Assembly: GCF_002632725.1 (NCBI RefSeq)
Contig: NZ_NJAI01000001.1
Span: forward strand, 248,001-312,000
Direction: 5' to 3'
DNA: 64,000 nt
From: Xenorhabdus hominickii
GTDB taxonomy: Bacteria > Pseudomonadota > Gammaproteobacteria > Enterobacterales > Enterobacteriaceae
Part shown: positions 46,001 through 54,196 of the stretch, piece by piece
Position numbering within the stretch: position 1 is the stretch's first letter
Layout: every line of letters begins with the position of its first letter
Notes under the pieces: generated by a model
What the model was told of the DNA's origin: nothing
Databases searched by the model: none
What the model saw: the letters and a program-made list of their open reading frames with translations, nothing else
Program-made: the position numbers and the translations under genes

Positions 46001-48623
46001 CAGACTGCCAACGCATGAGATCACCACTGCGATACATAACTTCGCCATGACGGAATGGATTGGCGATAAAGCGTGTAGCCGTCAGCCCTGGACGGTGCAA
46101 ATAACCGCGCGCGATACCCGCTCCAGAGAGATACAGTTCTCCCACGGCACCTGTTGGCACAGGTTGTAAACAGCTATCCAAAAGCCAGATATCCGTATTG
46201 GCAACCGGGCGCCCAATCACAGGCTGCTCGGACACCTGAATACTGGCGCCCAGCGTATCGATAGTGTATTCGGAAGGGCCATAATAATTGTGGATATCAA
46301 TTTGTGGCTGCTGTTTAAGCAATTCCCACAACCGTGGCGTGGCGGCCTCACCACCTATCATAATAAACGCAGGCTGGTGGTTACCTTTCTCCAACAGCCC
46401 ACTATCGATGAGCTGGGTCAAAAAGGAAGGGGTGATATCCATGATATCAACCGGCAACAGGTTCATTTGCTGTATCACGCCCCACGCATCCCGCCTTAGC
46501 TCCTCATCAAAGATATAAAGCTCACTGCCCAAAATCATACAAAACAGTGGCTCCCAAGAGGAATCAAATGAGAAAGAGGCGGTATGCCCTGCACGTGCCC
46601 GCCGACCATGCTGCCGATGAAAATTCTCAATGGCAGGCCCAAACAAATGTACTGCATGGGAAGTCAATAAATTCAGCAACCCGCCATGTGTACTCATGAC
46701 GCCTTTTGGCTTACCTGTGGAACCAGAGGTGTAGATCATATAAGCCAAGTGTTCACTACGCAGTTTTTCGCGCCGTTCTTCGTCTGTGACAAATAACGAA
46801 GACAAGCTGGCACACTGCACCGCTATCTGATGATCATCAAGACAGATGGTCTTGGATATTTCAGGCATTTGTGCCCGCGTATTCAGGTGCGTGATCAGCA
46901 AGACTGGCTGAACATCGTCACACATTAACTGTAAACGTTCCTGCGGGTAATCGAGATCAAGCGGAATGTAAGCTGCACCACTGGCTAACACACCTAAAAT
47001 AGCAACCACTGAATCCACCGAACGAGGAATGCCAATAGCAACTACATCTTCAGCCCCGATACCCTGAGACAGCAAGAAACGTGCAAACTGCATCACTTTT
47101 GCCATCAATTGGTGGTAACTAAGCTGTTCATTACCACAACGTATAGCGACGACATCAGGCTGCCGTTCGACCTGCTGCAAAAAGAGATCCAGCACAGAAA
47201 CACTCGTTACAGGCATTTGGATTTTCGGCCCACATGACCATTCATCAAGCCGTTGCTGTTCCTGCGGCGGAATAATGGGTACGAACGCAATAGGCTGTTG
47301 CGGCTGTATCAACAATTGATTCAACAGATAGCTAATCCGCTCACCATGCCACTGTAAGGTTTGTTCACTATATTTTTTTCGATTGGCGATAAGTGTCAGA
47401 TGAAGCTGGTCATCATAGCTACACAATTCAAATTCTAAATCATCCACAGGCCCCATCGCGAGTGTGTGTGTCTTGATGGGCTTACCGCCTAATTTCAACG
47501 TCTCGTTATAGATTTTATAGTTGAAAACCGGGCCATAAAGCGCGTTATTGCTGCCTGATAATCCCAAATCACAACGTAGCTGTTCGGCTTCATATCGCTG
47601 GTAACGACGCACTTGCTTTATTTCATCTACAAACGCTCTCGCTACTTCGGCAAGAGTCATACTGCTTTGCAGTTTTATTTGCAGAGGTAAAAGATTGACC
47701 ACAGGCCCCATCGCACAAAGCGCTTGAGACCCCAGGCGCCGCATAAAAGGAAATCCAATCGATAGATGTTTTTCTCCACTCATACGATAGAAATAGATAC
47801 AAAGTGCAGCCATCGCAATTTCAGCCGGTTGAAATTTCCGCAGTAAATCATCTTCACCTAATGAAGCAAACTGAGTAACCGGAAAATGGCAATCGTAATG
47901 TAGAGGTAAAGCGCTGCCCGTATTCACTATATCTTCAGTGGAAAGTGAAACGGAAACACCTCGTTCACGGGTATGTTGTTGCCAGAATGCTGCTGTCTCT
48001 GCTTTTGCGGGTGACTGATCCCAATCCTGATACTCTTTGACTACCTGCTCGAATGAGCAGAAAGGATTTTCAGCAGACTGGCGATCTGTGCTTAACGCAT
48101 TATAAATATCAATAATGCGGCGGGTCAGTGCTTCAAAACTAAAGCCATCCAGCATGAGATGATGAAAGCGCTGATACCAGAACCATCGTTCAGGCTGAGC
48201 ACCGACTTTCATGATTACCTGCCGGTAAAGCGGGCGTTCCCCGTCTGCGGGTAATTCAGCGGCCAGATCCGTCTGCATTAATTCCTGTGACGCGTTTTCC
48301 CCCTGTTCATGAGAGAAATCGAACCATTCAGGGGCAATAACCTGTTGTGCATCACGGAAGGTGGGAATTTGCTGTACAGGTATCCCCTCTTCATTGACAA
48401 AATATCGTGCATGAATGGTATCAGCTTCAGACAAACCTTGGCGGATAGCCGCATCAAATAAGGAACGATCCAGTTCTCCATTAATTTCAATATAATGCGC
48501 AATGGTAAATACATTGCGCTGGCTGGCGATTTGATCGGCCATCCAAATCCCGGGCTGAGCAGCCACTAGCGGTAATGTCAGATTTACCTGTTTAACTTCA
48601 GGCAGCGGTAATACATTAAGCAC
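40047..48623 (-). CDS. Two-module siderophore NRPS (C-A-T-E-C-A-T-TE)
   Basis: 2858 residues from a GTG at 48623 (AAAGGA upstream). Order: C1 with HHLMLDG (about 155); A1 with YTSGSTGKPKG (about 635); T1 with GGDSIS (Ser about 1030); E with HHLATDGVSWRIL (about 1210), GIGYGLLRYL and FNYLGRF; C2 with HHLVVDGWS (about 1700); A2 with YTSGSTGQPKG (about 2150); T2 with GGHSLL (about 2560); TE with GYSLGG (about 2697) and a late His in CEHADI. The A2 pocket reads D-V-W-H-F-S-L-V-D-(K), the EntF serine code. The A1 pocket reads D-S-E-D-M-G-Y-I-D-(K), with extra acidic residues fitting Arg, Lys or Orn. C1 should accept DHB from EntB, giving DHB-D-(cationic residue)-L-Ser; the TE releases or trimerises it. 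This equals the organisation of chrysobactin and vanchrobactin synthetases. Confidence 0.93.
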   Translation of the reverse strand: MLNVLPLPEVKQVNLTLPLVAAQPGIWMADQIASQRNVFTIAHYIEINGELDRSLFDAAIRQGLSEADTIHARYFVNEEGIPVQQIPTFRDAQQVIAPEWFDFSHEQGENASQELMQTDLAAELPADGERPLYRQVIMKVGAQPERWFWYQRFHHLMLDGFSFEALTRRIIDIYNALSTDRQSAENPFCSFEQVVKEYQDWDQSPAKAETAAFWQQHTRERGVSVSLSTEDIVNTGSALPLHYDCHFPVTQFASLGEDDLLRKFQPAEIAMAALCIYFYRMSGEKHLSIGFPFMRRLGSQALCAMGPVVNLLPLQIKLQSSMTLAEVARAFVDEIKQVRRYQRYEAEQLRCDLGLSGSNNALYGPVFNYKIYNETLKLGGKPIKTHTLAMGPVDDLEFELCSYDDQLHLTLIANRKKYSEQTLQWHGERISYLLNQLLIQPQQPIAFVPIIPPQEQQRLDEWSCGPKIQMPVTSVSVLDLFLQQVERQPDVVAIRCGNEQLSYHQLMAKVMQFARFLLSQGIGAEDVVAIGIPRSVDSVVAILGVLASGAAYIPLDLDYPQERLQLMCDDVQPVLLITHLNTRAQMPEISKTICLDDHQIAVQCASLSSLFVTDEERREKLRSEHLAYMIYTSGSTGKPKGVMSTHGGLLNLLTSHAVHLFGPAIENFHRQHGRRARAGHTASFSFDSSWEPLFCMILGSELYIFDEELRRDAWGVIQQMNLLPVDIMDITPSFLTQLIDSGLLEKGNHQPAFIMIGGEAATPRLWELLKQQPQIDIHNYYGPSEYTIDTLGASIQVSEQPVIGRPVANTDIWLLDSCLQPVPTGAVGELYLSGAGIARGYLHRPGLTATRFIANPFRHGEVMYRSGDLMRWQSDGQLAFIGRVDHQIKVRGFRVELGEVENALADLPEVSSAVVIAEPIGATYRLLGYCAVPDGQRRALPDLSAQLLAELAKKLPDYMVPSRLMVLETLPLTVNGKIDRGALPKSQKLQLPVGRKAKSEQEKSICEAFVSLLGVQEACADDDFFVLGGDSISAMALGTQLRRLGWQLRPRDIFSERTPARMALKMMPVAIVKQTPARIQKGAIDSLPILHWFAESHGINTRFAHGVFIRVPAELQPQHLSQALTALVQAHPVLRASTRDNQLIVGESIAVPEGTYCSTWQNCEDIETCAEQAFHDAVMRLDPARGQLFYLCLLQNSGVSKGLVFVIHHLATDGVSWRILLDELRQGVEAAITGKSMTLPAEEYTLYDWNDYLRQNLPQRAAELPFWQSMLDERTPLLGLRPLNVQRDRRINAREERTLLSCEQTAALLGILPNQYHANVEEILLTILAMACYRHFHASKLRFQLESHGRIELDQTGDLARTVGWMTAEYPIVVDLLQKGECQPVEVVRAVKSVLRAVPDRGIGYGLLRYLDQTGREIFAPQETPEILFNYLGRFIETDNLWAPQRTRNLFRDAFAVYQDPEMFLNHSLEINLFVDEQGNTPQLVINWQWVDGIFSHRDIAELHRGMAWAADSLIQFARQQPEQAVATLVAAEVGLSGVEESDLTQLSERYGSLSAVLPLLPLQQGLLFHAQTATEHGSYNSLTRLSLSGPLTVTELRRALLALIRHHPQLAAQFDTEQNAAPLQLIPIISDDKDYWAFDFHQLPELTLEEEDIALRELEKAELMRDLFQQPVAMLHALLVRHGKSLRYTLLLNAHHLVVDGWSTPILVQDLLTLLNQGAQALHRPEIRYQEVVHQLLAREAEPTRQCWKQLLKGVQPTCLFGEHPHTGEVKALEILLEPAMEQALIGLCQQRGLTINTLMQGVWSLLLSIHSGSSDVVFGSPVSGRFGQTEGLDQHIGLFSNTLPVRVILDMAQPLLPQLEQLQAQQIQLIEHDNIGLGEIQQIAGTSTLFDTLLVVENYPVVEQNQGNDEGIVCQGINNCGYTHYPLTLLVLPGKRLRLLMEYRPSVKQPERLAQRILLLIQQLIEQPEIALRDWVLQTVDEAALIEEVNNTYRDIPSKTLHQTVIEQARKRPDDLALLDCHHRLTYQQMRLQTRLLVDRLIEAGVQPGDIVGVALARSVRLSLALQAILEAGAAWLPLDTAYPDERLTIILKDAQPRLVITESEFQARFANQALLLLLDKLADETQQPIHLAANVTPEHTAYIIYTSGSTGQPKGVMVSHQAIVNRLLWMQDTYQLTADDVVLQKTPCSFDVSVWEFFWPLMTGAQLMMAPPEAHRDPATLLQLIDDYRVTTLHFVPSMLATLMDSLVLREQDAPFCHSLRRVFCSGEALSCELARRYQTLVAAPLHNLYGPTEAAVDVTWQPASGDALERCTSAGVPIGRPVWNTQLRILDTWLRPVPIGVAGDLYLSGIQLATNYLNRADLTASRFVADPFVSGKRMYRTGDIACWSADGEVEYLGRSDDQLKIRGQRIELGEIEQVLLEQPGVAQAAVAARELGKAGQAIIGQAITGPAINSADARQLIAWLIPQSGVVLDIEALHQTMTKRLPVYMLPVSYVIQESFPLSANGKLNRKALPIPEKLTTGRLPRAGLESQMAGLFAEILACDTVWADDDFFALGGHSLLAMRLAAEIRRRFNHSVSVGHIMVTRSVEKLSALLVDDQRQNSAENRGAGEVLPLREGIGPALFCVHPASGFAWQYSGLLRYLEGNWPIIGLQSPRPRGVIADCDSLDAMCTRHLATLRSIQPHGPYYLLGYSLGGMLAQGMAIRLQQEGEEVAFLGLLDAYPPEGQDWGGLSEEEAKQEIAREQAEFMATTEDERDPQLRMEKQAMFEDIVANYRDAVRSLLSAVNQKYDGEATLFVATRTLPSELDVEGTWAPWIRQLKVYRQDCEHADILSPVSLEQWGPLLNNLLKQCRH

Positions 48624-48643
48624 GTTTTATTTCCTTTCTTATC

Positions 48644-48747
48644 TATACCTGTCGTCTTTCAAGGTGCAGCTTTGTTGGCTACACTCACTCATCCCAGGAA
48701 CTCGTTTCCAAGACATAAGCGCTGTATCTTGAAATCCATTGGGTATA
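48644..48747. repeat. Palindromic repeat element inside the siderophore operon
   Basis: 104 bases starting TATACC and ending GGTATA, with inner arms TTTCAAGGTGCAGC and GCTGTATCTTGAAAT. It lies between mbtH and the NRPS start codon, which are otherwise one transcription unit. It is a longer relative of the element at 23546-23600. In RNA it would fold into a long hairpin within the operon transcript. Confidence 0.7.
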
Positions 48748-48782
48748 CAGATTAAACCGTCGGCATTATTATTTTGATTCAC

Positions 48783-48995
48783 CTATGGTTTGCGCAGAAT
48801 GGCCGGGCGCATATCCACCCAGTGCTCTTCTATGTATGCAATACATGCTGTCCGTGAATCTGGACCAATAGCTCTCTCCCAACCGGCTGGTTGTGCAGCA
48901 AAGGCTGGCCAAAGGCTATATTGCTGTTGATTATTTATCAGTACATAAAAAGAGATTTCATCATCATCAAAAGGATTTTTTTGTTCCAGATTCAT
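48783..48995 (-). CDS. MbtH-like protein (YbdZ type)
   Basis: 70 residues: NPFDDDEISFYVLINNQQQYSLWPAFAAQPAGWERA then GPDSRTACIAYIEEHWVDMRP. The family signature with the three conserved tryptophans is complete. MbtH proteins bind adenylation domains and are needed for their folding or activity. It lies between the esterase and NRPS genes, as ybdZ lies between fes and entF in E. coli. Confidence 0.95.
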   Translation of the reverse strand: MNLEQKNPFDDDEISFYVLINNQQQYSLWPAFAAQPAGWERAIGPDSRTACIAYIEEHWVDMRPAILRKP

Positions 48996-49040
48996 CGTTT
49001 ACTCTCATCATATTCGGGATTTCAATCATCATTTGCCATA

Positions 49041-50342
49041 TCACTTTTCAGCCAGTAACCAGCTCAGTCCATCAATTAATCCACCGCGCCAACACAGCAC
49101 ATCATGACCACCATTAAACACGCGATAATTCACGCGATGCCCGGCCTCTTTTAACGCGGCATACATTTGATCATTCACAAAATGAATATCGGCTTCGTGG
49201 GAACCCGCTTCTTGAAAGATTTTCAATGATGACGGAACAACTTTTTGATCAGAAACCTGCTGTGTCAGCCAGCCAGGTTTCTGTTCAGAAGATGGCATAA
49301 ACTGCCGGACAATTTTGCTATCTGGCCACCAGAAAGACCCCGATTGCGTGAGAACACAACCAAAGCGTTGCGGCCAATGGAGAGCGGCATACAATGCCGA
49401 CAGACCACCATAGCTCTGCCCTGCGATAATAGTCTGTTCAGGATCATCACTGAAAACAGCATGCTGTGCGATAAGTGGTAATAGTTCATCCTGAATCGCT
49501 TGCCAAAAATCTTGATTACAGGGGAGTTCTTGCTCTCGGTGAGACATATCAATAACATCAATCAGAAGCCAGATTGCACCCGGTATCTGCTGTTTTTCAG
49601 TCGCCACGTCAATCACAGGAAAAATCGGCACTTTCTCTACCCAATTCAGCCCATCCAAGAGAATGATAAGAGGCCGTGGCAGCGCGGTTTCTTCCCCGCT
49701 GGAATAAAGCCAAATGCGCCTTTGATTGTTGAGCCGATCACTCTGCCAATGCAAAAGCAGAGGCTCTCGTTTGTCCGACCGCATGACATGATTTGAATTT
49801 ACTTCGGTTAATGCCCATGCAGTCTGTTCAAGGGCATGGGGCATGTGAATCGCTGATAAAGGCACACCAACCCCATTACGGTGAGAATCTTGCCGATTCA
49901 AAGGATCAGGAATGGATAACGGAAAGAGTGAGATCCACCACTCACGTTGCTGTTGGTTACTTAGTTTTATTTTATCGGAAAATTCGGGGGGCAAATGTGC
50001 ATCAGTGACAGGTATAAATCGATAACTCCCTCTCCAATCATCTTCGAGGCTCACTGACCAATACCAGATATCCGTTTCAGGCACTCGTTGCAAGCTCTGT
50101 GGCTGCGGGCAGTGATGATCAGTGACCCCATTGATATCGATATAGACTTGGCGAATATCTGAATTTTGTTCATCCCCACGAGGATCTCGCCAAAAGAATG
50201 TCGTTTGAACTTGGTGATTTATCGCAACTTCTATGATGGGCGTTCCCAAAATAGCAATATTTTCCCACCATAATTTACTACCAACATTAGGAGCGGATAA
50301 CAAATTATCTACCACACCTGATGGCTGAAATACTAACCGCAT
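49041..50342 (-). CDS. fes: Fes-like catechol siderophore esterase
   Basis: 433 residues. The N-terminal Fes domain covers about residues 45-150 (TTFFWRDPRGDEQN, DIWYWSVSLEDDWRGSYRFIP). The alpha/beta-hydrolase domain contains the nucleophile IIAGQSYGGLSALYAALHWPQRFGCVLTQSGSFWW (Ser about 315) and the C-terminal His in NGGHDVLCWRGGL. Fes hydrolyses the seryl ester bonds of imported ferric enterobactin to release iron in the cytoplasm. Its presence suggests that the product here also contains hydrolysable Ser esters, that is a linear or cyclic oligomer. It is first in the minus-strand operon and lies under Fur control. Confidence 0.9.
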   Translation of the reverse strand: MRLVFQPSGVVDNLLSAPNVGSKLWWENIAILGTPIIEVAINHQVQTTFFWRDPRGDEQNSDIRQVYIDINGVTDHHCPQPQSLQRVPETDIWYWSVSLEDDWRGSYRFIPVTDAHLPPEFSDKIKLSNQQQREWWISLFPLSIPDPLNRQDSHRNGVGVPLSAIHMPHALEQTAWALTEVNSNHVMRSDKREPLLLHWQSDRLNNQRRIWLYSSGEETALPRPLIILLDGLNWVEKVPIFPVIDVATEKQQIPGAIWLLIDVIDMSHREQELPCNQDFWQAIQDELLPLIAQHAVFSDDPEQTIIAGQSYGGLSALYAALHWPQRFGCVLTQSGSFWWPDSKIVRQFMPSSEQKPGWLTQQVSDQKVVPSSLKIFQEAGSHEADIHFVNDQMYAALKEAGHRVNYRVFNGGHDVLCWRGGLIDGLSWLLAEK

Positions 50343-50421
50343 TCCGTTATCCCCTCAAAAAAGTTCGCTCATAAATAACATACATATCTGATACACAGAG
50401 TGAACAATAACCCAAATAAAC

Positions 50422-50440
50422 GAAAATCATTATCATCATC
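50422..50440 (-). promoter_or_regulatory. Fur box 1
   Basis: Read on the minus strand, GATGATGATAATGATTTTC matches 16 of 19 positions of the Fur consensus GATAATGATAATCATTATC. It lies about 80 bases upstream of the fes-like gene. Confidence 0.8.
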
Positions 50441-50444
50441 AAAT

Positions 50445-50463
50445 GATATTGATAACGATTTTC
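50445..50463 (+). promoter_or_regulatory. Fur box 2
   Basis: GATATTGATAACGATTTTC matches 15 of 19 positions of the Fur consensus and lies 4 bases from Fur box 1, about 180 bases upstream of the TonB-receptor gene. The pair sits in the divergent promoter and should repress both arms under iron sufficiency. Confidence 0.78.
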
Positions 50464-50641
50464 GTTTGCAATATTATTCAACTTATTTTATTAATCATAA
50501 CTACTGGTTAATAGAGTTAATGGACACTATTGGGGTAACGTGGCAGGAGGCCCTTGCTATTCAGCTCAACATCAATGAAATAATTAATTTATTATTTAAT
50601 TGATTTTTAAAAACTATTTAAAAAAAAGTCTATTTTGAGAG

Positions 50642-52840
50642 ATGAAATCCATGGTACTGCCTATCAAGAATAAAACGTTGAAAGCCGCAAATAAAACAAA
50701 TAGAAACAATAACTATAATAAACTATTTTTAACGATTACTTCTGCCTTACTGTTATCTCCATATGCTTCAGCAAGCAATAACACGGCCAATAACAACGAA
50801 GACATCATAACCGTCACAAGCACAAATAAAGGTAACTCAGTAGAACACTTCGTAGAATCAGACAGTGCTGCTGGCACCAAAAGCACCACTCCCCTCATCA
50901 AAACACCCCAATCAATCAGCGTCATCAATCGCACACAAATGGAAGCACAAGGTGTAACGACTGTTGCTGACGCCCTGAATTATTCAAGTGGTGTAGTGAC
51001 TAATTACCGTGGCTCTTCCAACCGTAACGATGAAGTAATCATACGTGGTTTCCGTTATGCGTCTAAATTCCTTGATGGCTTAAGCTATGCAACAGGAGGC
51101 CAAGTTGATCCTTGGTTATTGGAACGTGTGGAGCTGGTACATGGGCCTGCATCCGTGCTATATGGTCAGATCAGCCCTGGCGGGTTGATTAACATGACCA
51201 GCAAAAAGCCAACAGCACAACCTATTCATGAGGTACAGCTAAAAGCAGGTAGTCATAGCCTTGGTGAATTGGCCTTTGATTTCGGAGGAGCACTGAATGA
51301 CGATATTTCCGTTCTCTATCGTTTAAATGGTATTCTCAGCACCCAAAAGCAGTTCGTCAAAGACTATAAAAAAGAGCGTATTGCCATCGCCCCGGCACTG
51401 ACATGGATACCCAACAATAATACGACCTTTACGTTACTGACAAGTTATCAGTACGATCCTAAAGCGGGATACCGCAACTTCTATCCTAAAACCGGCACCG
51501 TAACACCCGTTCCCAATGTGGGCTATATTCCCTACGATATGAACCTCAGTGATCCTTCTTTTAATCAGGCCAGACGCGAACAGACCTCTATCGGCTACAT
51601 GCTTGAACATGACATTGATGATATTTTCTCTTTCCAGCAAAATCTGCGTTATTCAAAGTTAGATGAGCGTTTTAAGCTTTTCGTTTATTCATCAGATACA
51701 AAAAAACCGACGACTATCCAACGCATTCCACAGAAGGAATACGGTGAAGCACAAACATTTAGCGTGGATAATCAACTGAAAGCACAATTCTCAACAGGTA
51801 ACATTGAGCATAACGTCATCAGTGGTGTGGATTACAAATGGGTGGATAATCACAACAAAAGATGGAATAAAAAAGGTGACCAATACAATTTTGATTGGGC
51901 ACATCCAACCCGGAGTATTCCCGTTAGTGAAAATTCTCTATCCCTTGCCTTAAATGATAAAAAGAAACTCCATCAGTTAGGTGCTTACGTACAGGATCAA
52001 CTCGGTTGGGAAAACTGGAATTTAGTTCTGTCAGGGCGTTATGACTGGACCGAAACAAAGCAACATGATCTCATCAAAGATAAATCAACAACACAGAAAG
52101 ACCGTGCTTTTACCGGACGTGCGGGGTTATTGTATGCCTTTGATAACGGCATTTCGCCTTATATCAGTTACAGCACTTCCTTTGAGCCCAATCTGTCTCA
52201 AGGTGCACCGGGTACACCGGCATTCAAACCCACAACAGGTGCGCAGACTGAGATAGGCATCAAATTCCAGCCCAAAGATCACAATACCTTGTTAACGCTT
52301 TCCTTATTCGATATCACCCAAAAAAATGTGACCAGCCGTAATCCAGTCACTCGCGTTAGCGAACAAATTGGCAAAATTGGCTCAAAAGGGGCGGAAGCCG
52401 AAATCCATTCACAAATCACACCTGAAATCAATCTGATAGCCACCTATACCTATACAGATACTAAAACCAAAGGTGATAGCAATGCCTCACGTATCGGCAA
52501 AAGAGTACCATCGATTCCTGAACATACGGCTTCTGCCTGGGGTAGCTATAGCTTCACACAGACGGCTCTGAAGGGCTTTACTCTGGGAGCAGGCGTACGC
52601 TATATCGGCACCACATCCGGCGATTATGAAGAAACATTCCATGTACAGCCCTACTCCCTCTACGACCTGATGGCGAAATACGATCTTGGCGAAGCATCAC
52701 CTCAGTTAAAAGGTGCCAGCGTACAGCTAAACGTGAATAACCTGAGCAACAAACGTTATGTCGCCTCATGCTCGAATAAAGAAGCCTGCTTCTATGGTGG
52801 AGGACGCAGTATCTTTGCCACTGTGTCGTATAGCTGGTAA
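50642..52840 (+). CDS. TonB-dependent ferric-siderophore receptor
   Basis: 732 residues; starts at codon 1 or 4 are both possible. The signal peptide ends about residue 44 ([19 protein letters not shown]). The TonB box is probably DIITVT (about 54-59). The plug contains [31 protein letters not shown] and [23 protein letters not shown]; the barrel ends in FATVSYSW with terminal Trp. The plug signature is of the FhuA/FpvA/Fct group rather than FepA, which suits a ferric chrysobactin-type ligand. A CSNKEAC disulphide loop lies near the end. It precedes entC by 165 bases and is divergent from fes over two Fur boxes. Confidence 0.92.
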   Translation: MKSMVLPIKNKTLKAANKTNRNNNYNKLFLTITSALLLSPYASASNNTANNNEDIITVTSTNKGNSVEHFVESDSAAGTKSTTPLIKTPQSISVINRTQMEAQGVTTVADALNYSSGVVTNYRGSSNRNDEVIIRGFRYASKFLDGLSYATGGQVDPWLLERVELVHGPASVLYGQISPGGLINMTSKKPTAQPIHEVQLKAGSHSLGELAFDFGGALNDDISVLYRLNGILSTQKQFVKDYKKERIAIAPALTWIPNNNTTFTLLTSYQYDPKAGYRNFYPKTGTVTPVPNVGYIPYDMNLSDPSFNQARREQTSIGYMLEHDIDDIFSFQQNLRYSKLDERFKLFVYSSDTKKPTTIQRIPQKEYGEAQTFSVDNQLKAQFSTGNIEHNVISGVDYKWVDNHNKRWNKKGDQYNFDWAHPTRSIPVSENSLSLALNDKKKLHQLGAYVQDQLGWENWNLVLSGRYDWTETKQHDLIKDKSTTQKDRAFTGRAGLLYAFDNGISPYISYSTSFEPNLSQGAPGTPAFKPTTGAQTEIGIKFQPKDHNTLLTLSLFDITQKNVTSRNPVTRVSEQIGKIGSKGAEAEIHSQITPEINLIATYTYTDTKTKGDSNASRIGKRVPSIPEHTASAWGSYSFTQTALKGFTLGAGVRYIGTTSGDYEETFHVQPYSLYDLMAKYDLGEASPQLKGASVQLNVNNLSNKRYVASCSNKEACFYGGGRSIFATVSYSW

Positions 52841-52976
52841 AGCAAAACTTACTTATCTCAGTGACAAAAAGTAATGCTATGTATGACAAAATCTTTTTGC
52901 CACTGTGAGCTTATTTTCATCAGCGCAAGCTTATACGTGTTGAGCCACTTTTTACGTCTAAGCCAATTTATTGAAT

Positions 52977-52996
52977 CTATTATTTAAAAATAATAG
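52977..52996. repeat. 20-bp perfect palindrome before entC
   Basis: CTATTATTTAAAAATAATAG, a perfect 20-base palindrome (9+2+9), ends just where the entC ribosome site (TAGGGA) begins. Being pure A/T in the arms it could be an operator or an RNA hairpin that masks the ribosome site. Confidence 0.5.
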
Positions 52997-53005
52997 GGAA
53001 ACATC

Positions 53006-54196
53006 GTGCTTAAGTTAACTACTGAATATCACACATCCCAACTACTGGATTTTAGTTGTGATGATTTTGTGTTCCTGTCCTCAAATAAAAGCCTGCATGC
53101 ACAAGGGTGTTTTACCAAAATAACAACTCCTGCCAGTCATCATGGTGATATTGACAATCCATTGCGTGATCATTTATCTCAATTATTCCATCAGGCTGAA
53201 CAGGCCGGAATTAAAAATCCCATCGCAGTGGGAGCAATCCCTTTTGATAAACGCCAACCTTCTGCCCTTTACATTCCTTATGAGTACCATTGGCTAGAAA
53301 GAGAAACCTTGCGTTTTTCCGCTCCGTCTTCTTCACCAATGTTGCCATTACACAAGTGTCATTCATGGCCCGAAAAAGCAGAGTTTTGCCAGATGGTCTC
53401 TCAGGCCGTTGATGCCATACATCAGGGTCAGATTGATAAAGTCGTCCTTTCACGCCTGTTAGACATTGAATTTGAGCAAGAGCCTGACACTATCCAACTT
53501 TTTATGCAGCTTAACGCCCAAAATCCCTATAGCTATAACTTCCACCTTCCATTGGGCAACAGCACGTTAATTGGAGCCAGTCCAGAACTTATACTTCGCA
53601 AACAGGGCAATGCCATTACGTCTCAACCTCTGGCAGGTTCATCGCGCAGAAGCCGCAATATCGCAGAAGATAACGCCTTACGACAATCGCTGCTGCATTC
53701 GGCTAAAGATCACCATGAACATCAATTAGTGATTAACGCAATAAGAAGCGCACTTACTGAACATTGTACTGAACTGATGATCCCTGATTCTCCTTCAATA
53801 TTCAGTACCCCTTTACTTTGGCACCTCGCCACAGAAATACGCAGCGAATTACGCAATAAACACGCCGATGCACTTTCAGTGGCCTGTCTGCTCCATCCGA
53901 CTCCAGCACTTTGTGGTGCGCCAAGAGAACGGGCATACGAACTCATCGCTCAACTCGAACCCTTCGAACGTAACTATTTTGGCGGCATTGTCGGTTGGTG
54001 TGATGCCAGAGGCAATGGCGAATGGGTCATTGCTATTCGCTGTGGTGAATTATTTGCAAACCATGTTCGACTCTTCGCAGGAGCTGGCATCGTTGCTGAC
54101 TCCCAACCCAATGCCGAATGGCAGGAAACGGGAGTAAAACTGGGCACCATGTTACAGGCGCTGGGATTATCCGCTAATAAGGAACATGTGTTATGA
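53006..54196 (+). CDS. entC: Isochorismate synthase EntC
   Basis: 396 residues from a GTG with TAGGGA 6 bases upstream. It belongs to the chorismate-binding family: [93 protein letters not shown] and the end [26 protein letters not shown]. It converts chorismate to isochorismate, the first step to 2,3-dihydroxybenzoate. Its end overlaps entE (ATGA-type overlap at 54193-54196), so entC-E-B-A forms a tightly coupled operon. Confidence 0.95.
   Translation: MLKLTTEYHTSQLLDFSCDDFVFLSSNKSLHAQGCFTKITTPASHHGDIDNPLRDHLSQLFHQAEQAGIKNPIAVGAIPFDKRQPSALYIPYEYHWLERETLRFSAPSSSPMLPLHKCHSWPEKAEFCQMVSQAVDAIHQGQIDKVVLSRLLDIEFEQEPDTIQLFMQLNAQNPYSYNFHLPLGNSTLIGASPELILRKQGNAITSQPLAGSSRRSRNIAEDNALRQSLLHSAKDHHEHQLVINAIRSALTEHCTELMIPDSPSIFSTPLLWHLATEIRSELRNKHADALSVACLLHPTPALCGAPRERAYELIAQLEPFERNYFGGIVGWCDARGNGEWVIAIRCGELFANHVRLFAGAGIVADSQPNAEWQETGVKLGTMLQALGLSANKEHVL

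Noticed and set aside
50400..50603. 67-codon open frame between fes and the TonB receptor
   Set aside because: It starts with a GTG without a ribosome site and runs straight through both Fur boxes; better explained as promoter DNA. A shorter start at an internal ATG near 50521 cannot be excluded.
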